A DNA stretch of 64,000 bases from an uncultured Clostridia bacterium (GCA_934132775.1 CAKPAA010000009.1:7696-71695), one strand, 5' to 3'; positions 28,316 to 37,672 are shown, numbered from the stretch's first letter. The notes: generated by a model from the letters alone, not told the origin. A program made the numbers and translations.

Positions 28316-28894
28316 TCACGGTCTCACGCATTCTATAATAATATTGATTACGTCTTCAATATTGTCCTTACAGTCATTTATAGTCCACTCTCTAATTATT
28401 GCCATTATCCCTTGAATATAAAACTGCAACATATACTTTCTCTTATGATTTGGAATATTGTACTTATCAAGAATAGGATTAAATATATACTTTTCCAACC
28501 CCAAATAAGCTTCTTTTGCTCTCATAACTGTAGGATTTTTAAAAGCAGCCATAAATAATTTTTTGTTATTTTTGACAAACTCCAAATAAATTTTTAAATA
28601 TTCTTCATTTACTAAAATTAAATCTTCTTTGCTAGATGTATTTATTTTTTCAATGAAGTCTTTCGGACTTATATTAAAGTGTGTCACTAATTTGTTTACC
28701 GTGTACTCCAAAGTTTCATTAAGCAAATCATCTATTGACTCATAATGAAGATAGAAAGTAGATCTGTTAAAACCTGCTTTTTCGCATATTTCCTTAACTG
28801 TTATATATTCAATATCTTTCTTCTCTAATAAAATAACTAATGCTTCATCAAATAAAGAAGCAGTATTAAAATATTTACTTTCTTGCTTATTCAT
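28316..28894 (-). CDS. TetR/AcrR family regulator
   Basis: The 192-residue protein has a typical N-terminal helix-turn-helix (EYITVKEICEKAGFNRSTFYLHYESIDDLL, residues about 30-58) and a C-terminal ligand domain of the type seen in TetR regulators from clostridia. The start ATG 28894 has GGAAAGGAG upstream. The gene for a small membrane protein ends 22 bases before it, so it probably regulates its own operon. Confidence 0.9.
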   Translation of the reverse strand: MNKQESKYFNTASLFDEALVILLEKKDIEYITVKEICEKAGFNRSTFYLHYESIDDLLNETLEYTVNKLVTHFNISPKDFIEKINTSSKEDLILVNEEYLKIYLEFVKNNKKLFMAAFKNPTVMRAKEAYLGLEKYIFNPILDKYNIPNHKRKYMLQFYIQGIMAIIREWTINDCKDNIEDVINIIIECVRP

Positions 28895-28916
28895 TTAATA
28901 CCGCTCCTTTCCTTAA

Positions 28917-29264
28917 TTATTGCTCTGAATCTGAAATTTCTTTTGCTAACCTAATTATATCATAAGAATATTTCTCTTTTGAAGATTCTAGTATTTTTTT
29001 GTATATTGGATAATTGACTGAAATTCCAATTATTCCAACAATTCCAATAACAATGCCTAATACAAAAGCATCACCTATGACTTTCATAGATAAACACATA
29101 CCTACTCCCAACACCAAAGCCATAATAACACCATTAGTGTAAGCAAATATTTCTGCTGGTTTCTTTGCTTTGCTATCTAACTTTTTCAATGCTATTACCT
29201 TAGACTCATTTTTCTTAGAATATTCATTAACAATATGTTCTGCATAAATCTTATCTGTATTCAT
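28917..29264 (-). CDS. Two-segment membrane protein, conserved in Firmicutes
   Basis: The start is ATG 29264 (MNTDKIYAEHIVNEYS) with GGAAGAGGTG upstream. The 115-residue protein has a soluble N-terminal helix and two adjacent hydrophobic segments (IFAYTNGVIMALVLGVGMCL and FVLGIVIGIVGIIGIS), then NYPIYKKILE. I recognise this layout from small clostridial and streptococcal proteins that databases often mislabel as a dihydropteridine reductase; the true role is unknown. It is cotranscribed with the TetR gene. Confidence 0.6.
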   Translation of the reverse strand: MNTDKIYAEHIVNEYSKKNESKVIALKKLDSKAKKPAEIFAYTNGVIMALVLGVGMCLSMKVIGDAFVLGIVIGIVGIIGISVNYPIYKKILESSKEKYSYDIIRLAKEISDSEQ

Positions 29265-29361
29265 TTCAAACACCTCTTCCTTTCAAACTATGATTACATT
29301 TTACCAAGTAATACATAAAACTTGAACAACACTTAAAAGGAAAAATGTCTATTTAAAAGTT

Positions 29362-29544
29362 GAAAACAGTCGAATAATAAAACAAACGTAAAATGATGAA
29401 TAGTATTACTCTATTGTAAATATAATAGAGATACTTACTGAAAGCAAAGTTTCCAACGATTATTGGTCTAAATTAAAGAAAAGGATTGATGCAAAAGAAT
29501 TTACTGAACTACCGATAAATTGTCGACAGATGAAGAATGAATAG
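29362..29544 (+). pseudogene. Remnant of a Bro-N/DinD-like antirepressor gene
   Basis: Plus-strand frame 1 gives NSRIIKQT, stop, NDE, stop, then an open stretch YYSIVNIIEILTES followed by NDYWSKLKKR and ELPINCRQMKNE, then stop at 29542. This follows the Bro-N/DinD pattern W-N-x-E-W-Y-x-S-I-V..LTES..YW..LK.R...T.C.Q.K. The two internal stops (29389 and 29401) sit where tryptophans are expected. No intact start or C-terminal domain remains. Phage- or conjugative-element-derived debris. Confidence 0.6.
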
Positions 29545-29698
29545 ACACTAGAAATAATTTAGTCAACGAGTAGAAAATAGAGGCTCCTCAACTGAAAACT
29601 ACAGTATCTTAACCGATGGAATAAGTAAAGGAACCTTTGGTAGTTTTTAACTTCAATAATTTTTCTCTGTTCATTAGCGACTCCTTATTACCATAAAT

Positions 29699-30166
29699 TT
29701 AATTTCTATTTATTAGATGCAAAATATCTTTTTTGTTTACTAAACTATCTTTTAAGAATTTAGGTTTTAAATCCAATTCTTTTATTTGATCAATTGTTTT
29801 CCAAATAAATTCTATTTTTCCATTTTCCTCTAATCCAACAATTTTATCCATATCATATTTGTCAGATTCTTTTTCAAATTCTGCTTCATATACAATCATC
29901 AATTCATGATATTTTTTACCATTATATTCAAAGAAATTTTCTATTGTTCCTAGGTATTTTTTTATAAAAATATCTGCTCCCATTTCTTCAAGAAACTCTC
30001 TTTTTAATGCTGTTTCGGAATCTTCACCTATCATTATTCTACCACCTGATATTGCAAAAAAATCGTCTTTTTTGCTCTTATGTAATAATATCTTATCTCC
30101 GTTTTTTATTATTGTTGCAACTCTATAATTAAATTTTATATTTTCTATCATCACTGAAACGTCCAT
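29699..30166 (-). CDS. Nudix hydrolase
   Basis: Hydrolyses a nucleoside diphosphate linked to another group. The 155-residue protein has a complete Nudix box, G-x5-E-x7-REFLEEMG, at residues about 41-63. The rest is the usual alpha/beta fold. The substrate cannot be told. The start ATG 30166 has GGAG-like sequence upstream; monocistronic on the minus strand. Confidence 0.9.
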   Translation of the reverse strand: MDVSVMIENIKFNYRVATIIKNGDKILLHKSKKDDFFAISGGRIMIGEDSETALKREFLEEMGADIFIKKYLGTIENFFEYNGKKYHELMIVYEAEFEKESDKYDMDKIVGLEENGKIEFIWKTIDQIKELDLKPKFLKDSLVNKKDILHLINRN

Positions 30167-30303
30167 TTTATTCCTCCATACTTTTAAGTATACCTTTTGT
30201 TTAGTAAATACTGTTTTTTGTTCGATTTATCATTATATTTCATAATAATTCCAAACTTTAAATTACTAAGAATGTTTTTAAAGATCAAATATTAGACAAA
30301 TAA

Positions 30304-31035
30304 CTAGCTTTTTAAAATATTTACTGCATATTTATAAAATTCTTTCATCAATATTTTTTCTTCATTTTCCAATAAAATATTTGAATTTATCATTTGATTA
30401 ACATACTCTTTTCCTTTGGTTTCACACAAAAATCTTACTAATGCGTATGAAAAATTATAACCATCATATTTATTTGTTTCTGTATCAACAAATTCTCCGT
30501 ACTTTCCACCACGTTTATGAAGAAACTCTAATTTAGGAACTTCTTTCTCATAAAGTAATCTTTTTAAAAATTCTTTATATCTTTCTAAACTTCTTTCTAT
30601 GAACCCTTTTTGCTCTGATAAATATGTAGCCAAACCTTCTTCAAGCCAAACGCAACTAACCCCACAAATTGTATCATGATAAACCATATGAACAAATTCG
30701 TGAGCGATACTCGCGATTATATATCCAGTTTTTGCTTCATCTTTCAAAGATTCATCGTCACAGAAATAATTTATCATATCTCCACAACAATCTCCGCGGT
30801 GATAAGGCGAAATATCAATATACTTTGATGAAAAGGCGTTTAATTTATCTATATCATCAAAAAGATTAATTCTTACTTTAGAATAATTTGATAGGCAAAA
30901 GAAATTTAGTATTTTTTTACGCTGACTTAAAAATTTATCACAAAGCCTATTTAAAAACTCTTCAGAATATGGCTTATTTGCAAATACATCAAAATAATCA
31001 TTATCTATAACTTTTATATGTGGTAATTCGTTCAT
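30304..31035 (-). CDS. Gluzincin-type metallopeptidase-like protein
   Basis: The start is ATG 31035 with GAGAGGTG upstream; GTG 31047 lies in the ribosome site. The 243-residue protein has HEFVH (His112, His116) and WLEEG about 15 residues later, where the Glu is the likely third zinc ligand. This is the M1/gluzincin arrangement. There is no signal peptide, so it acts inside the cell if functional. Cys-rich CDCC-like GDCCGD at 81-86 is unusual. Substrate unknown. Confidence 0.75.
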   Translation of the reverse strand: MNELPHIKVIDNDYFDVFANKPYSEEFLNRLCDKFLSQRKKILNFFCLSNYSKVRINLFDDIDKLNAFSSKYIDISPYHRGDCCGDMINYFCDDESLKDEAKTGYIIASIAHEFVHMVYHDTICGVSCVWLEEGLATYLSEQKGFIERSLERYKEFLKRLLYEKEVPKLEFLHKRGGKYGEFVDTETNKYDGYNFSYALVRFLCETKGKEYVNQMINSNILLENEEKILMKEFYKYAVNILKS

Positions 31036-31192
31036 ATAAATTCTCACCTCTCAGATGAATGATACCATTATTTTTTAAGAACATCAATAGTAGTTGACAG
31101 AATTCAAAACACGTTATGTTGTGTCAATAAATAATTTTTTCAGTGTCGGTGACTGTCAAATTCACTCATCATAGAGCAAAATATTAAAAAAT

Positions 31193-31225
31193 AAATCCTT
31201 AAAGTCTTTGAAACTCTAAGGATTT
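31193..31225 (-). terminator. Terminator after tRNA-fMet
   Basis: Stem AAATCCTTA/TAAGGATTT (31193-31201 with 31217-31225) followed on the minus strand by TATTTTTTAATATTTT. A T-run on the plus side makes it possibly bidirectional. Confidence 0.75.
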
Positions 31226-31235
31226 ACTGTTTTTT

Positions 31236-31311
31236 TGGTTGCGAGGGCTGGACTCGAACCAGCGACCTCCGGGTTATGAGCCCGACGAGCTGCCAACTGC
31301 TCTACCTCGCG
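31236..31311 (-). tRNA. Initiator tRNA-fMet (CAT)
   Basis: 76 nt with encoded CCA. The unpaired C1 opposite A72, and the anticodon stem rich in GGG/CCC with loop CTCATAA, mark the initiator rather than the elongator. Confidence 0.95.
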
Positions 31312-31455
31312 ATGTTTACTTAATATAGTATATGCAGTTTATTGCAATTTGTCAATAGTTTTTGTGACTTTTTTGTGAATTGCGGTCTTCTAATCAAAAC
31401 ATTTATGTTTCAAATATGCTTAATTGTGTTTAAATCTAAAATCTTTATAAAAATA

Positions 31456-31535
31456 AGTAGAGGCGTACCGCACTTCGTAAGTAAAAAATAATATCCAAAA
31501 TCTAATAATCACGTATGCTGTACTCCTCTATATAA
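31456..31535 (-). terminator. Imperfect long hairpin downstream of the AlbA_2 gene
   Basis: On the minus strand TAGAGG-GTAC-GCA pairs with TGC-GTAC-CCTCTA through single mismatches and is followed by CTTATTTTT. It probably ends the AlbA_2 transcript. The rest of 31312-31590 is AT-rich without a gene. Confidence 0.4.
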
Positions 31536-31642
31536 AACTACAAATAAGAACTTAACAAAATTTTAACTTGTACACATTCAATACACTGTTCATAAGTTTA
31601 AAAGGCCGAGTGGTGCAATGTTTTTCCATATTTCTTCATATC

Positions 31643-31685
31643 TGCAGAATTCTCTGCAGACCTCTGCAGAATTCTCTGCAGAATT
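31643..31685. repeat. Short tandem repeat of CTCTGCAGAATT
   Basis: The 12-bp unit AATTCTGCAGAG (minus strand) occurs with small changes four times right after the AlbA_2 stop codon. In the frame of that gene it reads NSAE-NSAE-V-CREFCR. Confidence 0.7.
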
Positions 31686-33098
31686 TTATTTTTTTATCCA
31701 AATAGGTTTTGCATCCGTTCCAGCATTTTCTATAAGTCCTTTATTTTTCAAATATGTTAATGCTGTTCTAACCCTATTATCCATCTTATCTACCGTACCA
31801 TCTAACATCGGATACACAAAATCATTGATTTCTTTCCTGCTTTTTCCTTTTCCTGTTGATATAAGTTCATATAATAATCTTTTTAGTTCTTTTCCTTCTA
31901 TGTAACCTTTATCTTCTAAATTTTCTAGTGGAATTTTTACTTTAAAAATTTCATCATCTTTAAATTCAGGAATTCCACCACTATATATTTTAGTATATTT
32001 TGCAATCTTTTTGATTCCAGATCCCAACTCATCTGCTAAACCAACTTCCTTAAAAAAATTAGCAATTTTAGGATTCTTTGGATATGGTGAATAGTTATTT
32101 AAATCTATAAAACCTATTATTCTCGGTTTGTTTGCGTTCTCTGTTGTTATAAATTCTTTGCCAATAATTAACTTTGCTGGATACGGATTTGAATATTCTC
32201 TATGTATTAAAAGATTAGCACATAATTCACGAGCTATAACATCTCTAACGTTTATTCTTTGATCATCTTCAATATAAAATTTATCATTTAAATGTTTCTT
32301 TATAAAATCTGTTAATCTTTCATAGCTTTCTAACAAATTAGTTTTTATATCATCCCTATCATCATATCTTTCTACATCCTTTACTTTAAGAATAGCATCA
32401 GTTCTATAATATGACAGTGCAGACGCAATAGCCTCATCCTTGCCTAATAATAAGATACATGCTAAATTTATTCCTTCTTCACCAGTTTGTAAATTTTTCT
32501 CATACAAAGCAGCACTTCTTAGCATCTCTATATCAGTCATTTTTGTCCACGGATGATTTGCTGTTCTATTGTTAGCCATTATTCTTGCTTTCTCTATTAA
32601 GTCAGTTCTCAAATCATCTAATTTAGCAAACGGATATATCTTATTTTCAATATATGTGCTACTCTTTCTAATATACAAATTTGAAATTAGAGTAGTATTA
32701 GTTGTTATGTCAAAATCGCCATCTTCATTTCTATCATATATTTTGTTAGCAGTTTTATGGACATCTGAGCTTTCATAAACATAAATATACAGAATATGTT
32801 TTCCATCAATGATATACTCTTTTATATCTAAATGAGCTGTAGGAAATAATTTTTCTGGATTGTTGCATTGAGATACAAAGTCTTTTTTCATATTTTTTAT
32901 ACAATCCTTGTAAACGCCAACAATATCTCCATTATCATTTATTCCTAAAAAAATATGTCCACCATTTCTATTAAGCATTGCACATATACTTTCAAATAAG
33001 CTATCTGGCAATTTTTTCTTTGCTTCTTTGAATTCTACTGTTATTCCTTCACCATTTTCTTTAATCCTTAATAAATTATCAGGCAATTGTTCTTCCAT
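31686..33098 (-). CDS. AlbA_2/Schlafen-like DNA-binding ATP-binding protein
   Basis: The 470-residue protein has an N-terminal AlbA_2 (Schlafen AlbA_2) domain (GEGITVEFKEAK, LNRNGGHIFLGINDNGDIVG) and a C-terminal HATPase_c_4-like part (ELCANLLIHREYSNPYPAKLI, GLADELGSGIKKI), followed by a winged-helix-like tail. Such proteins are usually annotated as putative DNA-binding regulators. The start ATG 33098 has AGGAGG upstream. The stop TAA at 31686-31688 is followed in the same frame by 31 further sense codons rich in Cys, Ala, Glu and Arg up to TGA 31590, so the protein may have lost its tail recently. Confidence 0.85.
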   Translation of the reverse strand: MEEQLPDNLLRIKENGEGITVEFKEAKKKLPDSLFESICAMLNRNGGHIFLGINDNGDIVGVYKDCIKNMKKDFVSQCNNPEKLFPTAHLDIKEYIIDGKHILYIYVYESSDVHKTANKIYDRNEDGDFDITTNTTLISNLYIRKSSTYIENKIYPFAKLDDLRTDLIEKARIMANNRTANHPWTKMTDIEMLRSAALYEKNLQTGEEGINLACILLLGKDEAIASALSYYRTDAILKVKDVERYDDRDDIKTNLLESYERLTDFIKKHLNDKFYIEDDQRINVRDVIARELCANLLIHREYSNPYPAKLIIGKEFITTENANKPRIIGFIDLNNYSPYPKNPKIANFFKEVGLADELGSGIKKIAKYTKIYSGGIPEFKDDEIFKVKIPLENLEDKGYIEGKELKRLLYELISTGKGKSRKEINDFVYPMLDGTVDKMDNRVRTALTYLKNKGLIENAGTDAKPIWIKK

Positions 33099-33315
33099 TC
33101 AGCACCTCCTATATTATATTGTATCATATTCAATAATAATAATTTGTCATAATATGTGTAATCTGTTCAAAAAGCCCTTAAATTCTAATTTCAAATACAC
33201 ATCATATTTTTTTATTTTACGTAGCTCTTTACTATACATATATTATTGGATAATTATAACATATTTTCTTAGCCCAACATAGTATTTTTAAAATATCAAA
33301 AACCATTTTTATTTG

Positions 33316-33350
33316 CAAAAAGATTCGCACTTTCGTACGAATCTTTTTGA
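33316..33350. terminator. Terminator hairpin AAAAAGATTCG/CGAATCTTTTT
   Basis: Perfect stem of about 12 bp with a T-rich right arm. It lies between the AlbA_2 start and the end of the 128-residue gene, which it would terminate on the minus strand. Otherwise 33099-33392 is empty. Confidence 0.75.
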
Positions 33351-33392
33351 TTGATATTATTCTTGGTTAGCAATTATGCTAACTGCATTCTT

Positions 33393-33779
33393 TTATTCAG
33401 GGACGTAATCGAAAATTACGGTCATATCCATTTTTTCAATGACGTAAATTTCGATCTCTTTCTTATAATCAGCCTTCTTAGGCTTGCCGAAATGTTCAAG
33501 AGCGTCATGTACTTCACGAAGAGCTTTATATTTCGGCTTATGATTCTTTTTGCCGAGCTTGATATGCAAAACATTAGGATTAATTTTTTTGATTGCACCG
33601 ATGTACTTTTCAATATCCGACTCATCAAATTCATCATCAAGGGTCACTACACATTTTAACTTAATAGACTTTTTCTTCCGTTTAAGACTATCCAAGCGCT
33701 TCATTTCACCGAATGCTCCGAGGTTGGAAAAGTCACACTGAGAAAGTTCACTCGTAGTAACATTAAGCTTGACCTTCAT
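33393..33779 (-). CDS. Unrecognised 128-residue protein with foreign codon use
   Basis: The start is ATG 33779 with AAGGGAG upstream. The protein is soluble, Lys-rich and alpha/beta looking (KVKLNVTTSELSQCDF, IEKYIGAIKKINPNVLHIKLG, EIYVIEKMDMTVIFDYVP). No family recognised. Codons such as AAG, CTC, ATC, GTC and TTC are far commoner than in the neighbours, and one in-frame CGG (in KRKKKS) is read as Arg if the protein is to be complete. A 9-bp inverted repeat lies just before the ribosome site. Likely a recent import. Confidence 0.6.
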   Translation of the reverse strand: MKVKLNVTTSELSQCDFSNLGAFGEMKRLDSLKRKKKSIKLKCVVTLDDEFDESDIEKYIGAIKKINPNVLHIKLGKKNHKPKYKALREVHDALEHFGKPKKADYKKEIEIYVIEKMDMTVIFDYVPE

Positions 33780-33794
33780 AATGTTCTCCCTTCT

Positions 33795-33815
33795 TAGCTT
33801 TAATTATTAAAGCTA
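33795..33815. promoter_or_regulatory. Inverted repeat TAGCTTTAA/TTAAAGCTA before the 128-residue gene
   Basis: Perfect 9-bp arms with a three-base centre, just upstream of the ribosome binding site. Could be an operator or an mRNA hairpin that affects translation. Confidence 0.45.
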
Positions 33816-33873
33816 GGTCCACTGTTAACAATTTGTTTAAGATAAAATAACATATTTTGTTTGAAAAATCAAG

Positions 33874-34746
33874 CTATTTTGCTTCATTCACCATTTTTTC
33901 TATTTCTTCTTTTGAAAAGTGATATTTTGTATTGCAAAAATGGCAAACTGTTTCTACACTTTCGTCTTTTGCTAGTTCTGCTATTTCTTTTTTACCTAAG
34001 CTTAATATTGCTTCTTCCATTCTTTCTTTTGAACAGTCACACTTCCATTGAATTTCCATATCTTCTACCATAAATGTGTTTAAATCATCTGATATGTATG
34101 TCGCTATCTCTTCTAGTGTCATTCCGCTTTCTAACATTTCTGTTATTGGTTTACTTTCTGATACTCTTTTTTCAATTAGTGCTAATATTTCTTCTGGTGT
34201 ATCTGGCAAGGTTTGTAAGATGTATCCTCCCGCTTTTTTTACACTTCCGTCTTTATTTACTAAAACACCCAAGGATACAACTGTTGGTATCTGTTCTGAT
34301 GTTGCAAAATAATATGCGAAATCCTCTGCTATTTCACCTGTTTGCAAAGGCACCGTACCAACATATGGATTTCCAACTCCTATATCTCTTATTATTCTTA
34401 AATCGCCTTTTCCTACTACTGCACTTACATTCAATTTTCCATTCGGTTTTAAATCAGCTTCTGCTAATGGGTTTGATACGTATCCTTTAACATCTCCATT
34501 CGATTTTGCTGTTACTAATATAGAGCCTATTGGTCCATCACCAAGTATTTGTAGTGTAAGTTTGTCTGTTTCGTTTTTCATCATTGTGCCCATTAGTGTT
34601 CCCATTGTTAGGACTCTTCCTAATGCTGCTGTTGGTGTTGGATTTAATCCATGTATTTTTCTTGCTTCTTCTACTATATCAGTAGTATCTGCACACGATA
34701 TTTTTACCATTTCTACGTGTGACAAAAATTTCTTTAATGTTCCCAT
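33874..34746 (-). CDS. hslO: Hsp33 redox-regulated chaperone
   Basis: A cytoplasmic holdase activated by oxidation. The 290-residue protein has the N-terminal fold (SHVEMVKISCADTTDIVEEARKIHGL, GRVLTMGTLMG) and the C-terminal zinc/redox switch CDC...CHFC (residues about 233-266). The start ATG 34746 has GGAGG upstream. Length is normal. No in-frame CGG seen. Confidence 0.96.
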   Translation of the reverse strand: MGTLKKFLSHVEMVKISCADTTDIVEEARKIHGLNPTPTAALGRVLTMGTLMGTMMKNETDKLTLQILGDGPIGSILVTAKSNGDVKGYVSNPLAEADLKPNGKLNVSAVVGKGDLRIIRDIGVGNPYVGTVPLQTGEIAEDFAYYFATSEQIPTVVSLGVLVNKDGSVKKAGGYILQTLPDTPEEILALIEKRVSESKPITEMLESGMTLEEIATYISDDLNTFMVEDMEIQWKCDCSKERMEEAILSLGKKEIAELAKDESVETVCHFCNTKYHFSKEEIEKMVNEAK

Positions 34747-34850
34747 TTCTCTTTCCTCCGTTTTATTTTTATAATAATTTTCTCAACTTTCAGTGTCCAA
34801 TTTTCTGTACTTTTGTTTTTATATATTACATCTATCTATTTAAAATATTA

Positions 34851-34876
34851 AACCTCGCATATTTTTATGCGAGGTT
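34851..34876. terminator. Terminator of the cold-shock gene
   Basis: Stem AACCTCGCAT/ATGCGAGGTT (34851-34860 with 34867-34876), T-rich on both sides. Confidence 0.75.
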
Positions 34877-34897
34877 TTAATCCGGGTTTATATATAT

Positions 34898-35107
34898 TTA
34901 CACTGTTGCAATTGTTGTAACGTTAGCAGCTTGAGGACCTGCTTTTCCGTCAACTATATCAAATTGAACTTCTGCACCTTCATCTAGTGTTTTGTAACCG
35001 TCCATTGAAATAGCTGAGTAGTGAACAAATACATCAGTACCACTTTCTCTTTCAATAAATCCAAATCCTTTCTCAGCGTTAAACCACTTAACTTTTCCTC
35101 TTTCCAT
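34898..35107 (-). CDS. Cold-shock protein (CspA family)
   Basis: A 69-residue single OB-fold RNA chaperone. It has RNP1 (KGFGFIE) and RNP2 (VFVHYSAI) motifs. The start ATG 35107 has TGGAGGAAAT upstream. Driven by a consensus-like promoter at 35161-35189, with a leader of about 45 nt. Confidence 0.96.
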   Translation of the reverse strand: MERGKVKWFNAEKGFGFIERESGTDVFVHYSAISMDGYKTLDEGAEVQFDIVDGKAGPQAANVTTIATV

Positions 35108-35160
35108 CTTTTATTTCCTCCACTTCTTTAGTACTATAAATTGCCACTGCAATTTAGTTT

Positions 35161-35189
35161 AGTTTATCATAGTAGAATATCATTGTCAA
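35161..35189 (-). promoter_or_regulatory. Promoter of the cold-shock gene
   Basis: TTGACA (plus 35184-35189), 17-bp spacer and TAAACT (plus 35161-35166). Confidence 0.7.
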
Positions 35190-35210
35190 ACCATATAAAA
35201 ATATTTTATC

Positions 35211-36428
35211 TTATTTTATTAACGTTTTCATTACTTCTACTGCCTTGTCTAATTGCTCATCTGCTTCTGTTGTTGGATCATTTTCGATTTCATAATCTGG
35301 TGCAACACCTATTTTATTGATTTTGTTTCCTTTTGGTGAGAAGTATTCGCTTATTGTTACTTTTACATATGTGCCATCTTTTAGGCTCTTAAATTCTTGT
35401 ACTAGGCCTTTTCCATATGAAGTTGTTCCTACTACCACACCATTATCTGCATCTTTTATAGCTGCTGCTGTTATTTCTGATGCACTTGCTGAATTTTCGT
35501 TTACTATTACTACTATTGGCATATCCACACATCTTGAATCTGAATATATATATTCTTTGTTTCCTTTTTTGTCTACGGTGTATGTTATAACACCTGTTGG
35601 AAGCAATTCATCAACAATTTCACTTGCTGCCGTTAATAATCCACCTGGATTATTTCTCAAATCTATTATTAAGCCTTTTATATGTTTTTGATTTACTAAT
35701 TCATTTAATGCTGTTTTAAATTGTCCTGCAACTTTTTCATCAAATGATTCAAAAGCGACATATCCAATATTGTTTTCAAGCACTTTATATTGGAATGGAT
35801 ATAAGTCTATTTTTCTTCTTGTTAATGTTTTCTCATACTTTTCTGTTGTTCCATCTTCATTTGCTCTTGAAAACTTTATTTTTACAGATGTTCCATCTTT
35901 GCCTTTTACTCTTCCAGCAACTTCTTCTAGCGATGCACCTGTTACGTCTTCTCCGTCTATTTCAATGATATAATCCCCTGTTAATACTCCTGCTTCTTCT
36001 GCTGGTGAGCCCTTTATTGGCAATATTACCATTGTTAAGTTCTTTGAGGTGTCTATTGTTAAGTACATTCCAACGCCTTCATACTCTCCTTCTGTTTCTG
36101 TCAAAAATTCTTTTGTTTGTTCTTCATTAAAATAACTTGTATATGGCTCATCTAATGCACTTAACATTCCTTTTATTGCACCTTCTTCAAGTTTTTCAGT
36201 ATCATAATCAAATAAGTAATCTTGTTGCAATATTTTTAATATGTTATCTAATTTTTTAAAGTTATCGCCAGAAGTTGTGTAATAATCTAGCCAATAATTT
36301 TCGCTTTGTAATCTTATCTTTGTATAGTGATATGACATCACAATGTATACAACTAATGCTGTTATTATCATCCATAAAATCGTATCTATCGAAAATCCTC
36401 TTTTGTTCTTTTGATTGTTTTCTTCCAT
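35211..36428 (-). CDS. S41 family C-terminal processing peptidase (CtpA/CtpB-like)
   Basis: The start is ATG 36428 with AAAGGATTGG upstream. The 405-residue protein has one N-terminal membrane segment (residues about 16-33), a PDZ domain (GSPAEEAGVLTGDYIIEIDG), and an S41 core. The catalytic Ser lies in NENSASASEI and the Lys in TSYGKGLVQ. It works outside the membrane on cell-envelope or sporulation substrates. It follows yibE/F by 49 bases and may share its mRNA. Confidence 0.93.
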   Translation of the reverse strand: MEENNQKNKRGFSIDTILWMIITALVVYIVMSYHYTKIRLQSENYWLDYYTTSGDNFKKLDNILKILQQDYLFDYDTEKLEEGAIKGMLSALDEPYTSYFNEEQTKEFLTETEGEYEGVGMYLTIDTSKNLTMVILPIKGSPAEEAGVLTGDYIIEIDGEDVTGASLEEVAGRVKGKDGTSVKIKFSRANEDGTTEKYEKTLTRRKIDLYPFQYKVLENNIGYVAFESFDEKVAGQFKTALNELVNQKHIKGLIIDLRNNPGGLLTAASEIVDELLPTGVITYTVDKKGNKEYIYSDSRCVDMPIVVIVNENSASASEITAAAIKDADNGVVVGTTSYGKGLVQEFKSLKDGTYVKVTISEYFSPKGNKINKIGVAPDYEIENDPTTEADEQLDKAVEVMKTLIK

Positions 36429-36477
36429 ATTTACTAACCAATCCTTTCTTTGCTTTGTTAAACAAAGCATTTAATAT

Positions 36478-37672
36478 TTATTTTTCAAATCTTTCTTTTT
36501 TACCATTGCATAGCAACAAACTTGTAACAACTGTTGTAAATGGGATTGTTGCAACTAATCCAAAGCTTCCAGCTATTGCTCTTAAAACTTCTTCTATCAT
36601 CATTTCTTGATTTATTATTTCATAGAATGCTAAGTCTGCTCCCATAAATATCATTATTGTTATTATTGCTCCACCTGTATATGCCAATATTAGTGTGTTT
36701 GTCATTGTTCCCATCATATCTCTTCCAATATTCATTCCTGCTTTTATCATTTTTACGAGTGTTATATCTGGTGATTCACGTTTTAGTTCATATAATGCAG
36801 AAGCAATTGACATACTAACATCCATACAAGCACCTAACGCACCTATTATTATTCCTGCAAATAATATTCCTTTAAAGTCTATTATTGAGGCATCCATAAC
36901 GCTTACTAATAGTCTTGCATCTTCACATACTCCTGAAAGTTGCATTAGATTTCCAAATATGATTGCGAACAAACCAGCTATTATTATTCCACAAGATGTG
37001 CCTATCATTGCTGCCAGTGCCTTTTTATTAAATCCTGCAATTATAACCAAACTTATTACAGTTATTATTATTGAAATTATTGTTGAAATAAACAAAGGAT
37101 TTGTTCCTTTCATTATTTCTGGTATTACAATACTAAATACTGCAAGTACTGTTATTATTAAACTTATTAACGCTTTGACGCCTTTTACTCCGGCCTATTA
37201 CAACTATTGCACCAGCATATAGTAATACTATTGTTAGCAAATATCCATTATTATTTTTATATGAAATTTCTGTATTTGTTATTTTTCCATTTTCAAATGT
37301 TGTGTATACATACACTTTATCTCCTTTTTTCAATGGTTCGTTTGTTATCATTATGTCACTGTAATATGAAATAGAATATTTCATCATCTTTGTTGTTGTA
37401 TAGCCTTGATCTTTTATATACACTTTTACATCTTGGTACTTAAAAGTATCATATCCAGCTGATTCTTCATACACTTCACCTGCTTCAATTACAGTTCCTC
37501 TCAACGTTTTAAAACTGTAATCTGCTGTTTCTTGTATTTCTCCACTTGCGAAGCAAACACTTGAAATGCACAAAAGTACCATAAATAAGCAAAAAATTTT
37601 TCTCACATTATCACTCTCCAAAATTTTATCATAATACTTATTTATTGTACTACTAGATATTTTTAAAATCAA
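36478..37672 (-). CDS. YibE/F-like membrane protein, read through a +1 shift at CGG
   Basis: Two frames together make one 397-residue YibE/F family protein. The first (37672 onward) has a signal-like segment (IFCLFMVLLCISSVCFASG), the extracytoplasmic beta domain and the first membrane helix (LLTIVLLYAGAIVVIG). At codon 161, CGG (37190-37192), that frame runs into an unrelated tail and stops at 37133. Skipping the C gives GGA-GTA-AAA-GGC, and the second frame continues with VKGVKALISLIITVLAVFS, the GFNKKALAA region and six more helices to 36478. The length and topology then match YibE/F (about 370-400). The second frame has no good ribosome site at its first ATG (37113). Function of the family is unknown. 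Confidence 0.8.

Noticed and set aside
29389..29403. Stop codon reassignment suggested by stops at tryptophan positions in the Bro-N remnant
   Set aside because: The stops are TAA and TAG, other frames are also broken, and intact genes end normally with all three stops; simple decay explains it.
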